A DNA stretch of 35,314 nt from Deinococcus aquatilis DSM 23025 (GTDB lineage Bacteria > Deinococcota > Deinococci > Deinococcales > Deinococcaceae): the NCBI RefSeq assembly GCF_000378445.1, contig NZ_KB899742.1, positions 1-35,314 of the forward strand, given 5' to 3'. The first letter of the stretch is position 1, and every line of letters starts with the position of its first letter. Below the pieces are notes generated by a model that saw only the letters and a list, made by a program, of their open reading frames with translations, did no database searches and was not told the DNA's origin. Positions 9,049 to 17,300 of the stretch are shown one piece after another. A program made the translations under genes and the position numbers.

Positions 9049-12000
9049 ATGACTATCAAGAAAGAACAACTATCCCGTGACATAGCTCAGGCAGTCGGAG
9101 CGGGCAAAGCAGCTAGCCTAGAGACCGTTGACTTTAGCGATCCCAATCGGCCAAAAACGTGTTTGGAAGTCGACTTTCCCATCCTGCCTATTAATCAAGT
9201 CGCCGCGATTGAGGGCAACGCAGGTAAACCAATTTACCAGATGTCCAAGTGGTGGGCACGCAGGCGTTCTAGCGTGTTCCGCTCTATGCTTATTGCTGCG
9301 GCCACCAAAGCTCCTAGTGACTCTGCTCACGCCGCAAAACTGGTATGGGACAACTACTACGCTAATCATCAGAAAAAAGGTTCGTTTAGCCAACTTAAGG
9401 TCGCGGACATTTTCATGGGCGGCGGCACCACATTAGTCGAAGGCTCCCGACTCGGCATGCAAATGATCGGTAACGACCTGAATCCAGTCGCATGGTTCGT
9501 TGTCAAGCAAGAACTAGCCGATGTCGATTTAAATGAGGTTAAGCGTCTGCTGGCTGACATTGAGGCAGAAGTTAAGCCACAAATCATGCCGTACTATTAT
9601 TGCGATGGCCCAAACGGGGAAAAGGGCATCTGGACGCACTTGCCAACGGGTAATATCATGCCCACTGACTTCGATCCCCTGACCCTAACACTCGCCCAAC
9701 GGCCCGAGTATAGTTATAGAGGGTCAGAAATTATCTATACCTTCTGGGGTAAGCACGGGCCCTGTCAGGTCATTGGTTGCGGTCATCGCACACCCATCAT
9801 GTCCAGTCCAGTTATGGCAGTCAAAATCCTGACCGTGAAGAGTTGGGAACACACCTGTCCCAATTGCGCTCATGTTTACGACATTGAGGAAAGCGCTGCT
9901 CGCATGGCTCCCAACGTTCCTATGTACGTTGCTCCGGACGAGGCTCCCTACGCCGTTCTCGACTTGCAAAATGGAACTGCCTGTCCCAATTGTGCGCATA
10001 CTGAGAGAGCCAAAGTAGTGGGCAAAGGCAAGAAAAAGAAGATCACTCTGAGCTTGCTAGTGCATCCCGCATGGCTGAAAGGAAGTCCTCGCCTAGATGT
10101 AAAGGGACAAACTTACGGTGGCGCGGCGCAAGATGATGCTGAATCTACTGCCCGCTGGAGTAAGGAGCGGGCCGCGCATATCAGGCTATTGGAGGTGCGT
10201 GGTGAACTGCCTGAGGAAGTCACTTGTCCAGAAACTGGGGTGAAGTTTAGGACTGACGAGGGCACCGTTCCGAAAAAATCTAGCTTCGCGTGTGGCTCAT
10301 GTGGTACTCCCCATGATGTTTTAACGGCTATTCGTTCAACGGGAAAAACAGGTCAGATGGCTGGCTACGCGATACAGGGGTATGAACCAGCGAGGGCTGC
10401 CGAGAGTACAGCTTACAATGGGCGCTTTTTTGCCCCATTTGATACTCGAATTGCTGATCAATATAATGCGGCAATACTAGAGTGGGAAGAGCGCAAGAAC
10501 ACTGATTTAGCTGATTACTGGCCTCGTTCGGAGGTGCCATTTGGATTCATGACTCACATGAACAATGGGGGAATTCCAAACCATGGGTTTACCCACTGGT
10601 GGATGATGTTTAACCCCCGACAACTGTTAGTGCACACTCAGCTGCTTAAAGCGATTGTTGAGAGGAAAGGCTATGACCTTAAAACGAGGGAATATGTTTT
10701 GGGCGCTTTTCAGCAATATCTTAGGAATCAGAGCATGTTCACTATGTGGAATATACAAGGTGATAAGCTTGAGCCACAGTTTGCTAATAATAATTATCAT
10801 CCCAAAGCGACTGTGGTTGAAAATTGCGTCTTTCCAAACCTTGGGCGAGGAAACTGGACTTCTTGCATAGAAGGTATTGTTGAAGGAAGAATGTGGGCCG
10901 AACAACCTTGGGACTCAGTTAGTGCTGTTAATTTGTCGCGTAAAAATCCGGAATTGGCTCAACAAATTACAGGAAAGAGCGAAAAAGCTTTTCCCGGTGA
11001 TACGTTGAAAGATGCTGTTATCTATCAGGGCTCATCTACAGACCTAGCACAAATTCCAGACGCGAATATTGACTTGGTAATCACTGACCCGCCCTTTGGT
11101 GGGCTACTCCACTATTCAGAGTTGGCAGACTTTTTTTACGTATGGCTACGCTTAGTTTTGAAGGACGAGTATCCGGCTTACTTTAAGCCGGATTACACCC
11201 CGAAGTCGCTTGAGGCAGTGTCGAACAGGGCGCGGGAGCCAGAAAACCCCGATAGCTTTTACCAACGAGTGCTGACGCAGTGTTGGCGTGAGGCGCATCG
11301 CGTGTTGAAACCAGGGGGCATGTTGGCCTTCACCTTTCACCACAGTGCAGATGAACCATGGGTGTCTGTGTTGGAATCGCTGTTCAACGCCGGATTCTAC
11401 TTGGAAGCGACATATCCAATTCGATCGGACGAGACAAAGGGTGCAGGAGCTAAACCTGGAACCTTCGGTTCACAAACTATTGAGTACGACATCATTCACG
11501 TGTGCCGCAAACGGAGTGAGAAACCACGCCGTGTAAGCTGGAGCCGCATGCGACGTGAGGTAATGGCCGACGTACAGCAGCTTCAGGGGTTACTGGAAAA
11601 CCATGCTCGTGAAGGGCTTCCAGCAGCCGACTTGCAGGTAATCCGACGTGGTAAAGCGCTGGAATATTTCTCTCGCCACTACGGAGAAGTGTATTTAAAC
11701 GATGATGAACTAGTGTCCGTACGTGACGCATTAATTGGAATCAATCAATTGATGGATGATACGACGGAGGGCGGACTGGAACCACCGCCTGTGGACGCCG
11801 AACCAATGACGCGTCAATTCTTACGAACGTTCGGGCAAGCGAATGAACTTAAGCGCGATCAACTTCAGAAGTTTCTACGGGGGTCAATCACCACTCCGGA
11901 TGACTTCGTGGGACGCGGTTGGTGTATAGAAAGCAACAAGGTGTTCACAAGAGTGAGCTCCTTATCATTTGCGAAAAATTGGTCAGGCAAGCACAGACGC

Positions 12001-12267
12001 AAACTGACGTCCGATCTGGATCAGGCGATGGTTTTGGCTGGAGCTTGCTACGAAGGCAGTGGGATTAGTGCGATGGATACCTTACGTAACGAGAATTTTA
12101 AGCTGCACACGGCACTCCGGCCGCTGTTGGAGTGGCTGAGTCGCAACGGGCCGGATGACGAGATGCGCCAGGGGGCGAAGACGGCTGTTGCGATTCTGGA
12201 GAACTGGCAGCGGTCTCAGCGATTTAGGGAACAGCAACCGACGCTGTTAGAGGTCATTGATTCGTGA
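9049..12267 (+). CDS. DUF1156/COG1743 adenine-specific DNA methyltransferase with zinc ribbons
   Basis: 1072 residues. The N-terminal DUF1156 region includes P-I-Y-Q-M-S-K-W-W-A-R-R-R at 61-73. SAM-binding motif I is D-I-F-M-G-G-G-T-T (120-128), followed by G-N-D-L-N-P (141-146). A long insert carries zinc-ribbon cysteines (C-P-N-C-A-H twice, then C-G-S-C-G-T). The catalytic motif IV is D-P-P-F at 680-683, within T-D-P-P-F-G-G-L-L-H-Y-S-E-L and followed by D-F-F-Y-V-W-L, as expected for this family. It presumably marks host DNA at N6-adenine, in the role of PglX. AAGGA lies about 10 nt before ATG 9049. The stop overlaps the next start (GTGA at 12264-12267). Around 10680-10980 the codons are distinctly AT-rich compared with the flanks, which suggests transfer. 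Slightly longer than usual for COG1743. Confidence 0.9.
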   Translation: MTIKKEQLSRDIAQAVGAGKAASLETVDFSDPNRPKTCLEVDFPILPINQVAAIEGNAGKPIYQMSKWWARRRSSVFRSMLIAAATKAPSDSAHAAKLVWDNYYANHQKKGSFSQLKVADIFMGGGTTLVEGSRLGMQMIGNDLNPVAWFVVKQELADVDLNEVKRLLADIEAEVKPQIMPYYYCDGPNGEKGIWTHLPTGNIMPTDFDPLTLTLAQRPEYSYRGSEIIYTFWGKHGPCQVIGCGHRTPIMSSPVMAVKILTVKSWEHTCPNCAHVYDIEESAARMAPNVPMYVAPDEAPYAVLDLQNGTACPNCAHTERAKVVGKGKKKKITLSLLVHPAWLKGSPRLDVKGQTYGGAAQDDAESTARWSKERAAHIRLLEVRGELPEEVTCPETGVKFRTDEGTVPKKSSFACGSCGTPHDVLTAIRSTGKTGQMAGYAIQGYEPARAAESTAYNGRFFAPFDTRIADQYNAAILEWEERKNTDLADYWPRSEVPFGFMTHMNNGGIPNHGFTHWWMMFNPRQLLVHTQLLKAIVERKGYDLKTREYVLGAFQQYLRNQSMFTMWNIQGDKLEPQFANNNYHPKATVVENCVFPNLGRGNWTSCIEGIVEGRMWAEQPWDSVSAVNLSRKNPELAQQITGKSEKAFPGDTLKDAVIYQGSSTDLAQIPDANIDLVITDPPFGGLLHYSELADFFYVWLRLVLKDEYPAYFKPDYTPKSLEAVSNRAREPENPDSFYQRVLTQCWREAHRVLKPGGMLAFTFHHSADEPWVSVLESLFNAGFYLEATYPIRSDETKGAGAKPGTFGSQTIEYDIIHVCRKRSEKPRRVSWSRMRREVMADVQQLQGLLENHAREGLPAADLQVIRRGKALEYFSRHYGEVYLNDDELVSVRDALIGINQLMDDTTEGGLEPPPVDAEPMTRQFLRTFGQANELKRDQLQKFLRGSITTPDDFVGRGWCIESNKVFTRVSSLSFAKNWSGKHRRKLTSDLDQAMVLAGACYEGSGISAMDTLRNENFKLHTALRPLLEWLSRNGPDDEMRQGAKTAVAILENWQRSQRFREQQPTLLEVIDS

Positions 12268-12764
12268 AGCAGATGGTGGATTCGGCGTGGCAGCGGCGGG
12301 GAACGAGTTGGCTGTGGGACGCTCAGGCGCGCAATCTAGTGTGTAAGCCCCAAGAAGTGGTCAGTGTACGTCAGTTCCTGCAACTCACACACGGCTGGCC
12401 AGACGACTTGCCGAGCAATGGGAACAACGTGCTGGTGGTCGCCGGACTGGACGGTTGCTTGGATCTACTGACTCCGGACCACGCGGTACAGTGGCTGCGG
12501 GACACAGTAAAACATGCGGTGCTGTCTTTTCAGACGGCATATGATGGTCAGGCAGCACTAGTGTTCTGGTTGCCAGATGGAGAACGGCGACTTGAAATTA
12601 ATTCCACCACTGATGCGGTGATCTGGCGTTGTGCGGGATCATTCCGTGATCAGCGGATTGATTTTGGTCGTGTCCTATGGGGCGAGGCGCGGGAGTATCC
12701 ACGTGAACTGATCTTGGCCCTTGAAAGCAAGCCAGTGGGCCTGTATCACCTGCGTATCACCTGA
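12264..12764 (+). CDS. 166-aa uncharacterised component of the BREX-like operon
   Basis: Starts at GTG 12264, overlapping the methyltransferase stop by 4 nt, with GAGGT about 9 nt upstream. It is a mixed alpha/beta protein with V-L-V-V-A-G-L-D-G-C-L-D-L-L-T near residues 55-69 and A-A-L-V-F-W-L-P-D-G-E-R-R-L-E near 97-111. There is no Walker A, no nuclease motif and no signal peptide. The size is close to the small BREX proteins (BrxA, BrxB, BrxF), but I see no P-loop for BrxF and no sequence match I can name. Position and coupling indicate a structural or accessory subunit of the same system. Its stop overlaps the next small gene (TGATG). Confidence 0.75.
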   Translation: MKQMVDSAWQRRGTSWLWDAQARNLVCKPQEVVSVRQFLQLTHGWPDDLPSNGNNVLVVAGLDGCLDLLTPDHAVQWLRDTVKHAVLSFQTAYDGQAALVFWLPDGERRLEINSTTDAVIWRCAGSFRDQRIDFGRVLWGEAREYPRELILALESKPVGLYHLRIT

Positions 12765-12913
12765 TGACAACTCAGGAAGAGCCAGTTTGTGCCACGAGTA
12801 ATATCGACCCAGTGTCAGGACGCTTTGCTCTACCCGCAGCTTTTTCAATGCTGTCTTGGGTAACATTTCATTGGGCAGTGCGTCTGGAACGCACCTCGGA
12901 ATTAATAGAATGA
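12764..12913 (+). CDS. hidden 49-aa small protein between accessory gene and helicase
   Basis: ATG 12764 overlaps the stop of the 166-aa gene (TGATG), and its TGA at 12911-12913 overlaps the helicase ATG at 12910 (ATGA). The 49 residues (MTTQEEPVC at the start, ending L-E-R-T-S-E-L-I-E) have an acidic N-terminus and a central amphipathic or hydrophobic segment, F-A-L-P-A-A-F-S-M-L-S-W-V-T-F-H-W-A-V. The precise double coupling fills an otherwise unexplained 145-bp gap and argues that the frame is translated. No family recognised; perhaps a small subunit, or a peptide that couples translation to the helicase. A chance frame of 49 codons cannot be excluded without homologues. Confidence 0.65.
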   Translation: MTTQEEPVCATSNIDPVSGRFALPAAFSMLSWVTFHWAVRLERTSELIE

Positions 12914-15690
12914 CTTTTCCCCTTGATTTGCGGGCAGGAGAGCGTGTTACGCATTCTGACTATGGGCAGGGTGTGGTGCTAGAGCCGATGCGAGACGGAT
13001 ATCTGCGAGCCTTCTTTGCCAGTGGGGAACGTCAGGTACCGATGGCCTCGCTGCAACGGCAACTCTCTCGCACCGAGCGGGTATTGTGGAATGTTTCAGG
13101 GGATCCAATGCGCAGTCGAGTAGCTTGGCTGGTCTATGAGGCACACGCTCTGCCAATGACGGAGAGCGCCTCAGCGTTAACCTCTGCAAAAATTGACCTC
13201 TTACCGCATCAGGTGGTGTTAACCCATCGCGTAGGAACAGCCTCGCCCCGCCGTTTTTTGATCGCGGATGAGGTTGGATTAGGTAAGACCATTGAAACGG
13301 CCCTTATTTTGCGAGAGCTCGCAAGCCGCGGTGAATTGAATCGAGCATTGATGGTCGTACCTGCTGGTCTTGTACATAACTGGCACCATGAGCTAAATGA
13401 AGTATTTAATCTAGATTTTGAGGTTTTTGGCTTGGATGGTGACATTACAGATCGCAGAACCAACGCCTTTGTTAAGCACGATCGCCTAATCGCTAGCATT
13501 GACAAGCTCAAGCGTCCCCAGCGTATTCGGCGATTGTTGGAAGCGCCGCACTGGGATCTGGTGGTGTTTGATGAGGCGCATCACCTTGCCGCACACCGCG
13601 TTGGAGGCAAAGTACACAAGACTGAAAACTACAAGTTAGCCGAAGTATTGAAAAACCATACTCGTGATTTACTGTTGCTCTCAGCTACCCCGCATCAGGG
13701 CAGCCACTTTCAATTCTGGATGCTGGTACAACTTCTAAATCCCACGTTGTTCAGTAGCCCGGAGGAAATGATCGATTATAGGCACCGACTGAATAGCGTT
13801 ATGTTCCGCCGCACAAAGGCTGACGCATGTCGGTCAGATGGTTCGCCGCTATTTGCTCGTCGGTGGGTGCACACCGAATCATTCCCAATGAATGAAGACG
13901 AACGCCACTTCTACGAAAAGTTACGTGAGTACTTGCAAGAAGGGTTTGATCTAGCTCGAAGACAGGGCAACCAGGGTCGTGCTCTGGGCTTCTTGATGGC
14001 AATTTTCCAAAAAATAGCAGCATCTAGTTTTGCGGCGGTGCGACGCACTCTTAAGCGTCGATTGTTGATGCTGACACTGCAAGAAGCCCTCTTACGAGAT
14101 AAGGAACTCGATATCGAGGGTCGTGAGCATCTAACGGCGGAGGCCCGTGTGCTGATTCAGGAAGAATTCCAGTTTTCCGATGATCCAATTGGGCACGCCG
14201 AGATCGAGCGGATTCTAGGTGACCTTAAATCCCGTCTGGTCAAGAAAGTTGATGTGGAAGTATTAGAACTGGTCTCTACATCGTATGCGAGTGAGTACTC
14301 TTCTGCTGATGCTGAAGAAGCTGCTTCCGCAGTGATCAACCTGCATCTTCCCGAGGAGCGGCAGCGTATTGCTGAGTTGTTGCTTAGCTTCCCTACCCAG
14401 CGTGAAACAAAGGTTCAGAAACTGTTAGATGGTCTGGGTATACTATGGCGTCAGAATCCCGACGAAAAAATTGTCATTTTTGCCACTTATTTGGGAACAG
14501 TGAACCTGATTGCCCAAGAAATTGAACGTACCTATCCAGGCCAAGGTGTGGTGGTGTTGCGTGGCGGTAACCACGGCGCGAAAGTTGCGGCAGAACGTCG
14601 TTTCCGTCGACCGGATGGTCCCCGTGTTCTAATTAGTACTGCAGCCGGCCGCGAGGGAATTAATCTACAATTCGCACGCATTCTTTTTAATGTTGATCTT
14701 CCGTGGAACCCTATGGATTTGGAGCAGCGCATTGGCCGCATTCACCGATACGGTCAAAGTCATACAGCACAAGTCTATAATCTTGTTCTATCTGATACTA
14801 TTGAAGGGCGCATCTTCTTATTACTTGACGAGAAACTTGTTGAAATTGCTAAAACGTTGGGCAAGGTAGATGATCAAGGTAATATTGCTGAAGATCTTAG
14901 AACACAAGTTTTAGGTCAACTCTCTGAGCGGCTAAATTATAACCGTTTGTATCAGGAAGCGCTCTCTGATCCAGAGTTAAAGCGTACTCATGTAGAGTTG
15001 GAAGTTGCACTATCAAATTCGCATGAGGCGCGCAAAGTAGTTTTAGACCTATTCCAAGATCTTGATAGATTTAGTCTTGAAGAGTACCGGCCTTTTAAGA
15101 ATCTAGCATCTAGTTTTGAAAGAATGGTGCAATTCCTTTGCCTTGCTATTGCGGAAGATGATAGGCATATTGTGAAAATAGATCAACACATTTATGCTAT
15201 TACCGCTTCTGACGGCCAACAAGAATTGATGTTTACCACTGATCGTGATTTAGCTATACGCGAGACACAGCTGGAATTAATTGGGATAGATCATCCTATT
15301 ATGCAACAGGAAATAAAGCGTTGGCAATCCACACCTCCCGAGGACATAGGAATCGCTATCAAATCTGCGGTAGAGAGTGGAATAATTCTAACCTTATGGA
15401 CAATAGAATGTCGTTCAGCTAAAGAAGATCGGAAATTACTTGTGCAAGCTATCGCAGTAGATTTGGAAGGTAAAAGAGTTATCGATGTAGAAAAAAAGAT
15501 TAAATTATTTATTGAAGGCGTTACCACTGTTCCCCAAATGACTATAGAAAAACGTAAGGATTTGATAAAAAATTTTATAGAACCAGCTCTTTATCGGGAG
15601 ATGAGCCATCGAGATTTTTCAAATGGTGAGAGTGGATTTATAGCAGATCTAATAGGCTATATTGAGATAGTACCCTCTCCAGTAAGTTAA
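12910..15690 (+). CDS. SNF2/RapA-like DEAH helicase of the BREX-like system
   Basis: 926 residues from ATG 12910. An in-frame TTG 54 nt upstream would add 18 residues, but the ATGA coupling with the preceding small gene and the match of the fold start (L-R-A-G-E-R-V-T-H-S-D-Y-G-Q-G, an SH3-like motif) favour 12910. The helicase core has A-D-E-V-G-L-G-K-T near 117-125, D-E-A-H at 221-224, S-A-T-P-H-Q, and a C-terminal RecA domain with T-A-A-G-R-E-G-I-N-L-Q and Q-R-I-G-R-I-H-R-Y-G-Q at 606-616. This is the SNF2 type found as BrxHII in BREX types 3 and 5 and as DrmD in DISARM. It probably translocates on DNA during target recognition. The last 900 bp are markedly AT-rich (TTA, ATA and AAA codons), unlike the GC-rich IS66 that follows. 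No clear terminator after it. Confidence 0.9.
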   Translation: MTFPLDLRAGERVTHSDYGQGVVLEPMRDGYLRAFFASGERQVPMASLQRQLSRTERVLWNVSGDPMRSRVAWLVYEAHALPMTESASALTSAKIDLLPHQVVLTHRVGTASPRRFLIADEVGLGKTIETALILRELASRGELNRALMVVPAGLVHNWHHELNEVFNLDFEVFGLDGDITDRRTNAFVKHDRLIASIDKLKRPQRIRRLLEAPHWDLVVFDEAHHLAAHRVGGKVHKTENYKLAEVLKNHTRDLLLLSATPHQGSHFQFWMLVQLLNPTLFSSPEEMIDYRHRLNSVMFRRTKADACRSDGSPLFARRWVHTESFPMNEDERHFYEKLREYLQEGFDLARRQGNQGRALGFLMAIFQKIAASSFAAVRRTLKRRLLMLTLQEALLRDKELDIEGREHLTAEARVLIQEEFQFSDDPIGHAEIERILGDLKSRLVKKVDVEVLELVSTSYASEYSSADAEEAASAVINLHLPEERQRIAELLLSFPTQRETKVQKLLDGLGILWRQNPDEKIVIFATYLGTVNLIAQEIERTYPGQGVVVLRGGNHGAKVAAERRFRRPDGPRVLISTAAGREGINLQFARILFNVDLPWNPMDLEQRIGRIHRYGQSHTAQVYNLVLSDTIEGRIFLLLDEKLVEIAKTLGKVDDQGNIAEDLRTQVLGQLSERLNYNRLYQEALSDPELKRTHVELEVALSNSHEARKVVLDLFQDLDRFSLEEYRPFKNLASSFERMVQFLCLAIAEDDRHIVKIDQHIYAITASDGQQELMFTTDRDLAIRETQLELIGIDHPIMQQEIKRWQSTPPEDIGIAIKSAVESGIILTLWTIECRSAKEDRKLLVQAIAVDLEGKRVIDVEKKIKLFIEGVTTVPQMTIEKRKDLIKNFIEPALYREMSHRDFSNGESGFIADLIGYIEIVPSPVS

Positions 15691-15755
15691 AAAGGCAGTA
15701 ATTATCGCGAATAGATAGCGTAGTTTTTGGACGTTGTTTACATTGGTCGCCTGTT

Positions 15756-15763
15756 CGCCGCAC
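15756..15763. repeat. IS66 target-site duplication, left copy
   Basis: CGCCGCAC abuts the left inverted repeat and is repeated directly after the right one at 17277-17284. Eight bp is the usual IS66 duplication length. Confidence 0.93.
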
Positions 15764-15781
15764 GTCTGTGATTAGCGGTCG
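15764..15781 (+). repeat. IS66 left terminal inverted repeat
   Basis: GTCTGTGATTAGCGGTCG is a perfect reverse complement of 17259-17276. Confidence 0.93.
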
Positions 15782-15816
15782 GCCAAAGGGCCGAGCATCC
15801 GGTCAGCGCATCAGGC

Positions 15817-15845
15817 CGGTCAGGACCGCGACGGGGTCCTGACCG
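15817..15845. repeat. inverted repeat, 11-bp arms, 7-nt loop
   Basis: CGGTCAGGACC pairs with GGTCCTGACCG, within the 3' part of the IS66 transposase gene. A second smaller hairpin (CCGCGC / GCGCGG) overlaps it at 15843-15858. Confidence 0.85.
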
Positions 15846-16230
15846 CGCAACCGCGCGGTCTCCACGGTGGACTTGATCCGCATGTACGTCTGCGCGCCCA
15901 CCGCATTCTTGCTGCACTGCGAGACCTTCCTCGCCATCACCACCGTCCGCAAGCTCCGCTCCGCTGCGTTGTTCGTCGGTGGAATGTCCGGGTCCTTCAG
16001 GAACCGCCACAACCGATCCAGCACGCGCTGCTTCAGGAGGCCCAGTCGAAGTCGTTCGCTTTCGACTTGAGCGGTGCCCGGTTCAGCAGGGCGTCCAGAC
16101 GCAGGGTGAGTGCCTCACCTTGCTGCGCGTACTCCTCTCGCGTGCATACACCCGTTGTCACGTCCCGATGCAGTCGGATGCCATCCCGGAAGACCTGCGC
16201 GACCCGCTGTCCGTACAGCTCTCCCCGCCC

Positions 16231-16259
16231 AGGGCGCCGCTGTTCTCCAGCGGCGCCCT
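16231..16259. repeat. inverted repeat, 12-bp arms, 5-nt loop
   Basis: AGGGCGCCGCTG pairs with CAGCGGCGCCCT inside the IS66 transposase gene. Confidence 0.87.
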
Positions 16260-16569
16260 CATCTGCATTGCGGATCAGGTGCGCCAAGCACTTCTGTTGC
16301 CGGACGTCCTGCAGGAAACGGCTGTCGTACGAGGAGAAGCGGTCACTGACCAGCACGCCCGTGAAATTCTGCCCCAGACCTTCCCGGACTTCCACGTTCG
16401 TGTGCCGCAGGTTGGCGCGGAACACCACGGTGTCCGCACTGCGGAAGGTGCCCACCCAGGCGTTCTGGGCGCCGATCCGCCAGCCGGTGTCGTCGTGCTG
16501 CACGAACGGTGCCTGTTGCACCTGTGTCTGTAGTCCATCGATGTGGGCAGCCAAGGCGCTGCCGTCAGC

Positions 16570-16592
16570 CGCAAGCCGCTCAGCGGCTTGCG
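16570..16592. repeat. inverted repeat, 10-bp arms, 3-nt loop
   Basis: CGCAAGCCGC / TCA / GCGGCTTGCG inside the IS66 transposase gene. Confidence 0.87.
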
Positions 16593-16758
16593 TGATCGCA
16601 CTCTGCGTGACTTGGAGGCCGCCGAGGAGATTCATGACCCGCCCGATGCGGCGGACTGGAAGGCCCAGCTCGTGATGCAGGGTCTGAAGGGTGGCGTGCA
16701 GGACAGGGCCGAGTCGATGAGCGGTCGCGCCCACCTGATCGGCGTTCAGGTCGGGATG

Positions 16759-16781
16759 GTCACCACGCACCGCGTGGTGAC
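16759..16781. repeat. inverted repeat, 10-bp arms, 3-nt loop
   Basis: GTCACCACGC / ACC / GCGTGGTGAC inside the IS66 transposase gene. Confidence 0.87.
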
Positions 16782-16987
16782 ACTGGGGGCACGCCATGAC
16801 GGGCACGTGGTACTCGGTGACCTGCATGGCGTTTTGGGGGGCGAGTTCCGTGACCCAGGCCTTGTCCTGACGGGTGAGGATCAGCGGCCCCGTGAACCCA
16901 CAGCGAGGACAGGTGTTCGGCGTGTTGACCGGCACGGTCACGGTGATCTGCTCCGGCGTGGGTGGGAACTTGTGTGCGAACGTGCCT

Positions 16988-17010
16988 TCACCAGGACGCC
17001 GTCCTGGTGA
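16988..17010. repeat. inverted repeat, 10-bp arms, 3-nt loop
   Basis: TCACCAGGAC / GCC / GTCCTGGTGA inside the IS66 transposase gene. Confidence 0.87.
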
Positions 17011-17258
17011 CTTGGGATCGGCGGTGCGTTTCTCACGACTGAAGGGTGCGGCGTACTTGCGTTCCCGCCGTTCAAGTTCCTCGATGCGCTTCTTCAGGCG
17101 GGCGACTTCAGCCTTGAGGGCTTTGTTCTCAGAGATCAGTTGGTCGATCTGCTCGGACTGGCGACGGATGATCTCGAAGAGATCTTTCTCGGTCATCCCC
17201 GCGCCCATGGACAGCATGGTAACGGCAGGAGTGCTTGGCTGGAAGCCGGGCACCCGAG

Positions 17259-17276
17259 CGACCGCTAATCACAGAC
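17259..17276 (-). repeat. IS66 right terminal inverted repeat
   Basis: Perfect reverse complement of the left end at 15764-15781. Confidence 0.93.
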
Positions 17277-17284
17277 CGCCGCAC
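17277..17284. repeat. IS66 target-site duplication, right copy
   Basis: CGCCGCAC, identical to 15756-15763. Confidence 0.93.
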
Positions 17285-17300
17285 CACTCAATGCGTGATG

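Larger units (their letters stand above)
15803..17253 (-). pseudogene. tnpC: IS66 transposase (TnpC) with a single-base frameshift
   Basis: The first frame (17253 to 16033) encodes a leucine-zipper-like coiled coil, a C-P-R-C zinc-finger region (CPRCGFTG, then CPQCHH), and the DDE core with H-D-D-T-G-W and V-S-D-R-F-S-S-Y. The second frame (16024 to 15803) continues at once with L-D-R-L-W-R-F-L-K-D-P-D-I-P-P-T-N-N-A-A-E-R, which supplies the catalytic E. The switch lies around 16028-16036, where TGGGCCTCCTGA would read through as TGG-GGC-CTC-CTG with one extra G. Either a recent 1-nt deletion or a sequencing error would explain it; programmed frameshifting is less likely because no slippery run is present. 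The start is uncertain: GTG 17253, or the methionines at 17217 or 17196. Confidence 0.88.
15764..17276 (-). mobile_element. IS66-family element, complete ends, 1513 bp
   Basis: Bounded by perfect 18-bp terminal inverted repeats (15764-15781 and 17259-17276, GTCTGTGATTAGCGGTCG in the left copy) and an 8-bp direct duplication CGCCGCAC. It carries only a tnpC-type transposase gene on the minus strand, without tnpA or tnpB, as in the ISBst12 subgroup. It sits 73 bp after the helicase stop and next to the IS110 remnant, in which it may have landed. The intact ends indicate a recent insertion, although the transposase gene has a frameshift. Confidence 0.93.

Noticed and set aside
12264..12764. BrxF assignment for the 166-aa protein
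   Set aside because: Size is similar but no P-loop or other BrxF feature is visible.
5122..15690. DISARM system
   Set aside because: The SNF2 helicase resembles DrmD, but no DUF1998 (DrmB), DrmA helicase or PLD protein (DrmC) is present, and PglZ points to BREX/Pgl instead.
15691..15730. Terminator after the helicase (TATCGC...GCGTA followed by T5)
   Set aside because: Only about three base pairs would form.
16025..16036. Programmed frameshift in the IS66 transposase
   Set aside because: No slippery heptamer or homopolymer run at the junction; a simple 1-nt deletion explains it.
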